The notes under the pieces were generated by a model. The model saw nothing but the letters and a program-made list of their open reading frames with translations, was not told where the DNA came from and did not search any database. Position numbers and translations under genes: made by a program. From NCBI GenBank assembly GCA_035345895.1, contig DAORDI010000180.1, positions 1 through 11,504 of the forward strand: 11,504 nucleotides of DNA, given 5' to 3'. Positions within the stretch are counted from its first letter, which is position 1. The number at the start of each line of letters is the position of its first letter. Below, piece by piece: positions 5,912 to 11,504 of this stretch. This DNA is from DAORDI01 sp035345895 (lineage in GTDB: Bacteria; Spirochaetota; Leptospiria; Leptospirales; Leptospiraceae).

Positions 5912-6660
5912 AGTTCCTCCATTTCGGAAAGACTCATTTCTTCCAGTCTCTGATTCGATTCGCCTGCTTTCAGTTCAATAAATTCGAAACGTTTTCTGAA
6001 TTTATCACAGGCAGAAAGAAGCGCCTTTTCCGGATTAACCTTAATAAATCGGGAAAGATTTACAACAGCAAAAAGCAGATCCCCCAGTTCCTCTTCGATT
6101 TTTTTCTCATTTTTTTCTGCTGCAGTGATTTCTGCTGAAATTTCTTTCAGTTCCTCTTCCACTTTATCAATGACATCCTGGACGTCAGTCCAGTCAAATC
6201 CGACTTCTGCTGCTTTTTTCTGAATTTTCTCTGCCTTCAGGAATCCGCCGTAGCTGTCTTTTATTTCTGAAAGAAGACCTTTTTTTATTTCTGCTTTCTC
6301 TTTTGCTTTCAGTACCTGCCAGTTTGCTTCCACTTGCTCAGGACTGAGATCCTTTGACTCACCGAAAACATGAGGATGTCTTCGGATCAGCTTCTCGGCA
6401 ACGGCTTCCGCCACATCTTCGAAACGGAACAGATTCTCTTCCTTTGCTATCTGGGAATGAAATACAACCTGAAAAAGTACATCACCCAGCTCTTCCTTCA
6501 GATGATCCTTGTCCTTTTTCTGAATGGCATCAATGACTTCGTAAGACTCTTCCAGTATGTAGGGAATCAAAGACTCATGTGTCTGCTTTTTATCCCAATT
6601 GCATCCGTTCTCGCTTCTGAGAGTTTCCATCACTGAAATCAGGCTGTTCATTTCTTTCAT
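5884..6660 (-). CDS. mazG: nucleoside triphosphate pyrophosphohydrolase MazG
   Basis: Full-length two-domain MazG (258 aa, usual length for the family). It hydrolyses NTPs/dNTPs to NMPs plus pyrophosphate in the cytoplasm, cleaning nucleotide pools and in some bacteria lowering ppGpp. The N-terminal domain opens with the typical ENGCNWDKKQTHESLIPYIL and carries the metal-binding motifs EESYE (37-41) and EELGDVLFQVVFH (56-68). The C-terminal domain has KVEEELKEI and EELGDLLFAVVNLSRF. All acidic motif residues are intact. ATG 6658-6660 lacks a clear ribosome binding site; an in-frame ATG three codons in is an alternative. It is the first gene of the minus-strand set leading to the ATPase/STAS pair. 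Confidence 0.95.
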   Translation of the reverse strand: MKEMNSLISVMETLRSENGCNWDKKQTHESLIPYILEESYEVIDAIQKKDKDHLKEELGDVLFQVVFHSQIAKEENLFRFEDVAEAVAEKLIRRHPHVFGESKDLSPEQVEANWQVLKAKEKAEIKKGLLSEIKDSYGGFLKAEKIQKKAAEVGFDWTDVQDVIDKVEEELKEISAEITAAEKNEKKIEEELGDLLFAVVNLSRFIKVNPEKALLSACDKFRKRFEFIELKAGESNQRLEEMSLSEMEELWQKAKKNV

Positions 6661-6787
6661 ACTGCTATTTTTTTATGAGGCAGGAAGAGGTCATTCGTAA
6701 TTAAATTGGGTGTAGTCGCTTTTTCTGCGAGCTCCATTTAGATAACTCTCCCTGCTCACAAACAGGACCTGGACTGACTGCTCTGAA

Positions 6788-6880
6788 CTATGGGACGAAG
6801 ACTAAGCGGAAGCCAACATCGTTAAACCTGCTCCCAGGATTTGGAATGCCCCGATATGAGGAGCGGGAACCTGCAGTGTA
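6788..6880 (-). pseudogene. C-terminal remnant of a SUMF1-domain gene
   Basis: On the minus strand, 30 codons plus TAG read YTAGSRSSYRGIPNPGSRFN followed by DVGFRLVFVP. This is a textbook C-terminal end of a formylglycine-enzyme-like domain. It matches the end of the SUMF1-like gene at 140-1172 (YTA...RSS...NVGFRLVLSP), with 16 identical bases covering VGFRL and a shared TTCAGAG just after both stops. Nothing upstream in any frame continues the domain (no GGxW, no GNVxEW), and the frame runs into a homopolymer and then the divergent promoter. It is a dead fragment left by deletion or rearrangement, not a gene. Confidence 0.8.
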
Positions 6881-6901
6881 AAAAAACTTTTTCCGGAATT
6901 C

Positions 6902-6930
6902 TTGACAGAATGAGAGTGTCCGATAATACT
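6902..6930 (+). promoter_or_regulatory. promoter of the 783-aa/kdsB/PIN-like operon
   Basis: A perfect TTGACA (6902-6907) is followed after 17 bp by AATACT (6925-6930, 4/6). An overlapping GATAAT at 6922-6927 is closer to consensus but only 14 bp away. Transcription would start near 6937, leaving a leader of about 70 nt. Confidence 0.5.
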
Positions 6931-6941
6931 AATAGGGATTT

Positions 6942-6970
6942 TTCGAGACGGCTCTTTTTAGGCTCTCGAA
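6942..6970 (+). other. 5'-leader hairpin
   Basis: TTCGAGA (6942-6948) and TCTCGAA (6964-6970) form a 7-bp stem around a 15-nt loop, almost at the predicted 5' end of the operon mRNA. There is no T-run behind it, so it is not a terminator. A 5' stabilising hairpin or protein-binding site is possible. Confidence 0.35.
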
Positions 6971-6995
6971 TACTACAGGATAAACGCAGGGATGC

Positions 6996-7000
6996 AGGAG
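6996..7000 (+). promoter_or_regulatory. ribosome binding site that fixes a TTG start
   Basis: AGGAG lies 7 nt before TTG 7008-7010. The first ATG in this frame is 63 codons further on, inside a conserved-looking helical segment, so TTG is the likely start. Confidence 0.75.
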
Positions 7001-7007
7001 TAACGGT

Positions 7008-9359
7008 TTGGAAGAAAAGGAAGAAAAAAACAGCCAGAACATCCCCGCCGATATTTATGGAGGAAACGGAAACGGCCATACAAACGGTCACGGGAATCAC
7101 GGACCGCCTTACACGCCTCCGTTTACTGTAGAAGAAATATTAGGAAGCAACAGAGGACATTTAGTTCACAAAAAACCTCTCCAGAACGCTGAGTCTATGC
7201 TGAAAAAAGGTAAACTCAAAAGCGGGATGGAAATATACAATAGAATTATTTCCAGATTCAGAGGCGATTCCAGAGAAAAAATCAAACAGATCATTAATGA
7301 ACTGCAGGCAATCCTCGAAATCAATAAAGAACCCGAAAAAAAGGATGATCACCGCAAAAAGGAAAAAACTGCAGGATCTGAATTTGACTCTGCACTGAAA
7401 GAAATTTCAGACGGAATTGCAGATACTCTTCAGGAAGGACTGAATCAGCTCGAAAAAACAGATGAAACAATGTCTCCTGAAAAGCAGGAATCCGAGATTT
7501 CCAGTTCAGAACCCCACCACGTCATTGTTTCAGAAGTACCTCCTACAGATGAGGATTTGGAAAAATCTAAAAAGAAAGAAGAATCCGATTCCTCAAAAAT
7601 GGTCACTAAAGAAGAATTCTACACGATTATCCCAAAAATCATCACTGCAAATACTCAGACAGGCGGCGGCTTCGTTCAGAATACGGGCGGACTCCCTCTC
7701 GGTGACGGGTCTGCACAGAATGCTGGAGCAGTCCCTGCCACTGGCGGCGGGACTTCTCAGAATACTGGAGGGTTTCCTACAGGGGGAGGTGATGGGTCGG
7801 CACAGAATTTAGGAGTAGTTCCTGCCAACGGCGGCGGATCTTCTCAGAATACTGGAGCAGTTCCTACCACTGGCGGGGGAGGGACAACCGGGTTCAACCT
7901 CAATATTGGAGGGGGAACCACGACTGGCGGAGGTGGAAACTTCCCTCAGAATGAATCTTCTGCAGGAACCGAAACAGTTACTACAAGTCCGTTTCAGGGA
8001 GGAGACGGTCAGCTGCAGGAAGGACAAACCCCTTCTGCAAATCTTCCAAATTCAGACTGGACACCCGGTAGACCGGAAGACATTCAGCCGAGAATCCCGA
8101 CAGCAGCAGAACTTCTGACTAATCTGTATCATTCCCCGGACTGGGAGCGTTATTCCAATCTTCCTTTAAGAGACAGGAGATCAGGTGAAGACAGAAGAAA
8201 GTCCAGAAAGAAAGTTCCTAATGACAGAAGGTCAGGCAAGGAGAGAAGGAAAAGCAATCTTGTAAATGAGAGAAGCAAGTTCCTGAACCGCTGGAAGGCA
8301 GTTCAATATCTGAAGAATATGCAGCTGAAAGCGGAACTGGATGCAAATCCTGATATCCTTTCCGGTTTTTTAAGAGGGGAAATTGCATCTTCTGCAGAAT
8401 ATACAGCTATGGATCTGGGACTCCCTCTATCTGATTATCTGAGCGAATATCCTGACATACTGCCTCTTGGACTCCCTAGGCCGATCAATACAAGAAGACC
8501 GGACTACCAGGATCAGAACGATATCTCTCAGAATATTCCGGATGAAAAGATTCCAAATGTAGAACTTCCTCCTGCAGAACAGCTCCCGCCTCCCGCAAAT
8601 GAAGAGTACATCCGTTATCCTGGGAGCAGGGTTGATCTGATCAAGATCAATCTTCCTGATCCAGTCACTCTTAAATATGAAGGTTTTGACGAAGCACCGA
8701 AACGCCTGGTTTCCACAGATACTCCAAGCCTTTCGGAAGAACAGTCGGTTGAACTTAAGAAGAAAGAGGACGAGGAACTTGCCAAGCTGACGGCAGGAAC
8801 CATCCTTTACCCTACAACAAGGGATGAAAAGATTCATTCTCTTTTCAGAATTGAGCTCCCTGAGCCGGTAGACTATATCAAGGGCAGCAGGCCGCCGGAA
8901 CTGGACGGGGAACAGCCGGAAGAAATCACAGCACCTGAAATCAACATCATTGACGGGGGCGGACCGGAAGAAATCGACGCTCCTGAGATGGATACGATTG
9001 ACATTCCTGAGATTAAGGAACCGGAACCGGAAAAAATGATTCATGGTATTCTGGAACTGAAGCCGCCTGAAGTGGATGATGCTCCTTTTCTCACGCTTAC
9101 ATATGATTTCACTAAAATACCTCATTCATTCAAGCTTTCCAAAAATTACAGCTTAATGGAATATTCATATTATAAATACAAACCTATGCTTGTGAAAGCC
9201 CAGGAATTTGCAAGACGCAAGATGCTTAAGAATGCCTTAAACTATTACCGTGTAGTCAAGTCCCAGAATATTCCTCCTGAACTGAAGCATATGGTGACAA
9301 GAAACATCACTGATATCACTGAATTCCTCGAAAAATTCCTGATGAGCAAAGGCGGATAA
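7008..9359 (+). CDS. large low-complexity protein with similar helical ends
   Basis: A 783-aa protein with no signal peptide or membrane span, so probably cytoplasmic. In order: an Asn/Gly/His-rich head (1-40); a helical TPR-like segment (about 57-105: AESMLKKGKLKSGMEIYNRI); a charged Lys/Glu linker (106-200); a Gly-rich array with five QNxGxxPxxGGG units (about 217-312); a basic patch with two DRRSGxxRRK motifs (389-415); a helical segment (420-485); a long Pro/acidic region with recurring LPDPV, LPEPV and KPPEV elements (515-695); and a C-terminal helical segment (726-779: AQEFARRKMLKNALNYYRVV) that resembles the N-terminal one. No catalytic motif is seen. The layout suggests a scaffold with two interaction ends and a flexible middle. 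It is the first gene of a tight operon with kdsB (3 bp gap). Family not recognised. Confidence 0.85.
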   Translation: MEEKEEKNSQNIPADIYGGNGNGHTNGHGNHGPPYTPPFTVEEILGSNRGHLVHKKPLQNAESMLKKGKLKSGMEIYNRIISRFRGDSREKIKQIINELQAILEINKEPEKKDDHRKKEKTAGSEFDSALKEISDGIADTLQEGLNQLEKTDETMSPEKQESEISSSEPHHVIVSEVPPTDEDLEKSKKKEESDSSKMVTKEEFYTIIPKIITANTQTGGGFVQNTGGLPLGDGSAQNAGAVPATGGGTSQNTGGFPTGGGDGSAQNLGVVPANGGGSSQNTGAVPTTGGGGTTGFNLNIGGGTTTGGGGNFPQNESSAGTETVTTSPFQGGDGQLQEGQTPSANLPNSDWTPGRPEDIQPRIPTAAELLTNLYHSPDWERYSNLPLRDRRSGEDRRKSRKKVPNDRRSGKERRKSNLVNERSKFLNRWKAVQYLKNMQLKAELDANPDILSGFLRGEIASSAEYTAMDLGLPLSDYLSEYPDILPLGLPRPINTRRPDYQDQNDISQNIPDEKIPNVELPPAEQLPPPANEEYIRYPGSRVDLIKINLPDPVTLKYEGFDEAPKRLVSTDTPSLSEEQSVELKKKEDEELAKLTAGTILYPTTRDEKIHSLFRIELPEPVDYIKGSRPPELDGEQPEEITAPEINIIDGGGPEEIDAPEMDTIDIPEIKEPEPEKMIHGILELKPPEVDDAPFLTLTYDFTKIPHSFKLSKNYSLMEYSYYKYKPMLVKAQEFARRKMLKNALNYYRVVKSQNIPPELKHMVTRNITDITEFLEKFLMSKGG
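7656..7943 (+). repeat. in-frame Gly-rich repeat array
   Basis: Five degenerate units of 13-15 codons encode QN-[TAL]-G-x-x-P-x-x-GGG-x-x, followed by a GGGTTTGGGG tail. At DNA level the cue CAGAATACTGGAG or a close variant recurs. Unequal unit lengths, all multiples of three, show in-frame growth of the array. Confidence 0.8.
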
Positions 9360-9362
9360 GAT

Positions 9363-10112
9363 TTGAAATCCAAAGTATTGGGCGTGATTCCTGCACGTTT
9401 CGGAAGCACAAGATTTCCAGGGAAACCTCTCGCAAAAATCGGCACAAGAACAATGATCGAATGGACATATCTTCATTCCTTCGCATCCAGAAAAACTGAT
9501 CTGCTTGTCGTGGCCACGGATGATGAAAGAATTGCAGAAGCTGTCCGTTCATTCAAGGGAAATGTCGTAATGACCTCGAATTCACATCCTACCGGAACGG
9601 ACAGAATCCTTGAGGTAATCAGTAAAAATGACTATAAAGATTATGATATTATTGTAAACATACAGGGTGATGAGCCTGGAATAGATGTCGGCCTCATTGA
9701 CGGAGTGACTGAACTGAAACTCAGGCACAGAGACTGGGAAATGAGCACAGCCTGCTGCAGAATTTGGGACAAAAATGAACTGAGTGATCCGAACAGGGTA
9801 AAAGTCGCTTTCACAAAGCAGGGAAAGGCACTGTATTTTTCCAGATCACTCATACCTTCCAATTTCAAGGAAGAAGTTCCTGTCTACAGACATTTGGGGA
9901 TCTACTGTTATGAAAAGGAATTTCTATTGAACTACTCCAGCCTTCCGGAAAGTTCCCTCGAAAAATCGGAATCACTTGAACAGCTCCGTGCACTGGAAAA
10001 CGGGAGTTCCATCGGCGTATTCATCACAGATCATGCAGGCCTGAGTGTGGATTCTCCTGCAGATCTGGAAGCGGTTGCTGCGGATTTCAGGAAAAGAGGA
10101 CTTATTGCTTGA
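9363..10112 (+). CDS. kdsB: 3-deoxy-manno-octulosonate cytidylyltransferase (CMP-Kdo synthetase)
   Basis: Transfers CMP from CTP to Kdo, giving CMP-Kdo, the donor for Kdo addition to lipid A in LPS assembly; a cytoplasmic enzyme. The 249-aa length is typical. Diagnostic motifs are present: IPARFGSTRFPGKPL (9-23, CTP-binding loop), HPTGTDRI (75-82), NIQGDEP (99-105, metal and substrate site), YRHLGIYCY and SLEQLRALENG. The start is TTG 9363-9365, 3 nt after the previous stop; no ATG fits the conserved N-terminus better. It overlaps the next gene by 4 nt (TTGA). Its presence implies an LPS-type outer membrane containing Kdo. Confidence 0.96.
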   Translation: MKSKVLGVIPARFGSTRFPGKPLAKIGTRTMIEWTYLHSFASRKTDLLVVATDDERIAEAVRSFKGNVVMTSNSHPTGTDRILEVISKNDYKDYDIIVNIQGDEPGIDVGLIDGVTELKLRHRDWEMSTACCRIWDKNELSDPNRVKVAFTKQGKALYFSRSLIPSNFKEEVPVYRHLGIYCYEKEFLLNYSSLPESSLEKSESLEQLRALENGSSIGVFITDHAGLSVDSPADLEAVAADFRKRGLIA

Positions 10113-10495
10113 GAAAAATCCTTCTCAGCAGTCTGTTCATTCAGGATCTTCTCTACAATAAGAAAAAAAAAGATATACTCGGCAAGGCTGTTGAAAAGGA
10201 AATCAAATCCAATTCTTATATATATATAACATCATTATCTGCGCTTCATCTGCTTCAGCTTTACAATACCAGAAAAAATGAAGATGAGGTCTGGGAAAAC
10301 CTGAAGACACTTACAGAAAACATACTGAATATAGGCAAGGATGAACTTGAGATTTACATCTCACTCCGAAAGCAGTTCGGCGAGCAGGACATTCTGATGG
10401 ATATGTCTGCCGCAGTCAGAAACGGAATCAGCACAGTTTTTCATTCGGAAAAACTGACATTTCCCCAGAAAATGGTTCAGATAAGTGTCTTCTGA
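10109..10495 (+). CDS. PIN-like domain protein with degenerate active site
   Basis: The 128-aa protein starts at TTG 10109-10111, overlapping the kdsB stop in TTGA. The order of elements fits a PIN (VapC-like nuclease) fold: an N-terminal strand MRKILLSSLFIQDLLYN where LLDTNVLIDLL would be typical, an internal YITSLSALHLLQLY where an IS-x-x-x-x-ELL helix is typical, and a C-terminal DILMDMSAAVRNGISTVFHS resembling the DALIAATAL helix and TRDxDF strand. The first Asp is replaced by Ser and the Glu by His; of the usual acidic quartet only the Asp of DILMD clearly remains. Nuclease activity is doubtful. There is no antitoxin-like partner, and coupling to kdsB suggests a housekeeping or regulatory role. 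The family call is by eye. Confidence 0.6.
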   Translation: MRKILLSSLFIQDLLYNKKKKDILGKAVEKEIKSNSYIYITSLSALHLLQLYNTRKNEDEVWENLKTLTENILNIGKDELEIYISLRKQFGEQDILMDMSAAVRNGISTVFHSEKLTFPQKMVQISVF

Positions 10496-10502
10496 GAAAT
10501 CA

Positions 10503-10535
10503 CCTGCATATTCCTGAGATCCATCTCACTGCAGG
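10503..10535. repeat. nested dyad downstream of the kdsB operon
   Basis: Outer arms CCTGCA (10503-10508) and TGCAGG (10530-10535) enclose an inner dyad TGAGAT-CC-ATCTCA (10515-10528). The structure begins 8 nt after the PIN-like gene's stop, where a terminator would be expected, but no T-run follows. Confidence 0.5.
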
Positions 10536-10633
10536 CGGACTCGTCAGACTGGAACAGCTGAAAGTATATTCAGGACGGGCACACTTTGCGATGATTCTTT
10601 CATAATAAGATGCACTGGCTGAGATCCATCTCA
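10514..10633. repeat. pair of 15-bp direct repeats each with an internal dyad
   Basis: CTGAGATCCATCTCA occurs at 10514-10528 and again, identical, at 10619-10633, 105 bp apart. Each copy contains the palindrome TGAGAT-CC-ATCTCA. The gap between them is without coding signal. Such spaced dyads can be paired protein-binding sites or the remains of a short repeat element. The second copy lies 23 bp before the MITE's left target duplication. Confidence 0.6.
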
Positions 10634-10663
10634 TTCGCTGATTCCGCAGAATATACTATGTAA

Positions 10664-10822
10664 CTCACCTTACGCAGGTGGGGCGTTTTTGGTAGGAACG
10701 CCTGCCGGCGGCTTGAGGGCTGACCGCCCTCAAACTCCCGTTTTTACTGATCCATTAGATTTTTCTAATGTTTTCTAAAAATTACCGCTTCTAGGCAGCA
10801 TATCGTATTTGCGTAAGGTGAG
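10664..10822. mobile_element. MITE-like element, 159 bp, with 8-bp target duplication
   Basis: Perfect 13-bp terminal inverted repeats, CTCACCTTACGCA (10664-10676) and TGCGTAAGGTGAG (10810-10822), bound the element. The 8-bp sequence CTATGTAA flanks it directly on both sides (10656-10663 and 10823-10830), a target-site duplication. The inside has no ORF but folds well: GGCGTT/AACGCC (10682-10687 with 10697-10702), TTGAGGGC/GCCCTCAA (10713-10720 with 10726-10733, 5-nt loop) and CATTAGA/TCTAATG (10753-10759 with 10764-10770, 4-nt loop). It is non-autonomous and would need a transposase encoded elsewhere. Eight-bp duplications are made by several families (IS66, IS256, ISL3 and ISAs1 among them); the ends do not let me choose. 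Confidence 0.85.
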
Positions 10823-10830
10823 CTATGTAA

Positions 10831-11033
10831 GTTTTAGAATAAGTTCCGCAGTCTTTTGCACTTAAAGCCAAAACCTTGCAGGAGGCGGGATTTGTACAAT
10901 GGACGGAGGAAGGATTATATGCAGTATCCTGTATTCTGAATACAATCCCCTTTCTGTTCTTCTCATCGTTGCAGAAACAGACAGAAAAAATAATAATGAC
11001 AGTATAATTTTATTTACACTAGTCAAATCATTC
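10831..11033. other. intergenic stretch between the MITE and the acyltransferase 3' end
   Basis: With the region after the PIN-like gene, this makes about 540 bp without a gene, holding the dyads and the MITE. Here I see a 13-bp palindrome, GTATTCTGAATAC (10931-10943), and an AT-rich tail. A plus-strand ORF from ATG 10899 runs antisense into the acyltransferase gene; its composition and lack of a well-placed ribosome binding site argue against it being real. Confidence 0.5.
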
Positions 11034-11504
11034 TCAGTGTTCGTGTTTTTTCTTCAGATCATCCAGATGATTTCCTTTGTACCCTTTCATCAGAATAGGG
11101 ATCAGTCCGAGGATGGGAAGATAAAAGGATGCTGCCATCGGATTTTTGAACGCTGCCTTGATATAGTCGAAGAATCCTATCGGAAGTTCCATTTTATTGC
11201 CTTCCTTTTTATATCTTCTCTCAAATTCAGCAAAAAGCACAGGCCAGCCTGAAGGGGATATATACGGAACCTTATTCAGATTTTTCAGATTCGTCTTCAG
11301 ATACTCCATTCCGTCATAAGGATCTTTACCGTATTTTTCCACAGAATCATCCAGAAAAACCTGAAACTGTCTCTGCACCTCATCTCTGAGTTCACGGAGC
11401 TCCGGTTTTCTGATCTTTTCAAGAGGTTTGGGAAGCATTTCATACGGTTTGATTCTAGGACCGACTACATAGGTCAGATTGGCAGGGAAGCCGAAATAGA
11501 AAAG
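11034..11504 (-). CDS. probable PlsC-type acyltransferase, C-terminal part
   Basis: The minus-strand frame is open from the window edge (11504) to TGA 11034-11036, about 156 codons, so the gene's 5' part lies outside. It begins LFYFGFPANLTYVVGPRIKP, the form of the segment after the last acyl-acceptor motif in lysophospholipid acyltransferases (LPLAT/PlsC superfamily: a strand with GxP, then xVxxGxPI). A helical region LRDEVQRQFQVFLDDSVEKY follows, as in the end of such domains. Beyond that are a family-specific stretch and a hydrophobic segment (PMAASFYLPILGLIPILM) that may insert in the membrane, with a Lys/His-rich end. The catalytic HX4D motif would be upstream of the window, so the family call rests on the tail only. 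The internal ATG at 11436-11438 is not the start. Confidence 0.55.
   Translation of the reverse strand, partial: LFYFGFPANLTYVVGPRIKPYEMLPKPLEKIRKPELRELRDEVQRQFQVFLDDSVEKYGKDPYDGMEYLKTNLKNLNKVPYISPSGWPVLFAEFERRYKKEGNKMELPIGFFDYIKAAFKNPMAASFYLPILGLIPILMKGYKGNHLDDLKKKHEH

Noticed and set aside
8427..9125. Long (232-codon) minus-strand ORF
   Set aside because: It lies wholly within the 783-aa gene in the antisense frame; its Arg/Phe/Ile-rich composition mirrors the sense codons, and there is no start signal or known motif.
10931..10943. GTATTCTGAATAC as a regulator operator
   Set aside because: It is a 13-bp palindrome, but it faces no promoter or gene start that it could control, and chance palindromes of this size are not rare.
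10899..11252. Plus-strand 117-aa ORF beginning MDGGRI, reminiscent of the site-2-protease DGGR motif
   Set aside because: The motif sits at the start codon with no membrane segment before it, most of the ORF is antisense to the acyltransferase reading frame, and the ribosome binding site is too far away.
1..11504. tRNA, rRNA or riboswitch
   Set aside because: I saw no cloverleaf-like run with the conserved GTTCRA arm, no rRNA-like conserved segment and no recognised riboswitch core in the intergenic parts.

Overview
The window looks like a chromosomal segment of a spirochaete, most likely in the order Leptospirales. The evidence is a run of small lipoproteins with relaxed spirochaete-type lipoboxes, an Ig-like plus YGNGVF-repeat lipoprotein of a style common in Leptospira, a Kdo pathway gene (kdsB, so an LPS-type outer membrane), frequent TTG/GTG starts, and moderate GC (low 40s by eye). 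The species cannot be fixed from the sequence.

Left block (1-3376), almost all on the minus strand, is accessory in character. It begins with four exact 18-bp tandem units at the window edge. A SUMF1/formylglycine-enzyme-like lipoprotein follows, whose signal peptide lies in a different frame from its body. Next are a small coding remnant split over two frames and a membrane-anchored LuxR-type HTH regulator, also split over two frames. Last is a lipoprotein with an Ig-like domain and six ~40-residue repeats that seems to lose frame in its final repeat. All four lesions are +1 shifts on the minus strand, as single extra bases would give. This means either a decaying island or local sequence error.

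Middle block (3555-6660): a good sigma70-type promoter drives two overlapping plus-strand lipoprotein genes, an ankyrin-repeat protein and a small Cys-rich protein with a Ser/Gly tail. Convergent to them is a minus-strand set: mazG, an unrecognised 127-aa protein, a GHKL-type ATPase and a STAS anti-sigma-factor antagonist. The last two have the form of a partner-switching pair. A perfect 24-bp palindrome sits at the 3' end of the 127-aa gene.

Right block (6661-11504): a 31-codon remnant of another SUMF1-domain gene lies just before a promoter and structured leader. These precede a tight plus-strand operon of a 783-aa low-complexity protein with similar helical segments at both ends, kdsB, and a PIN-like protein whose catalytic acidic residues look mostly lost. 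All three genes start with TTG. Downstream lie a repeated dyad motif and a 159-bp MITE-like element (13-bp perfect terminal inverted repeats, 8-bp target duplication, three internal hairpins). The window closes inside the 3' part of a probable PlsC-type acyltransferase gene on the minus strand.
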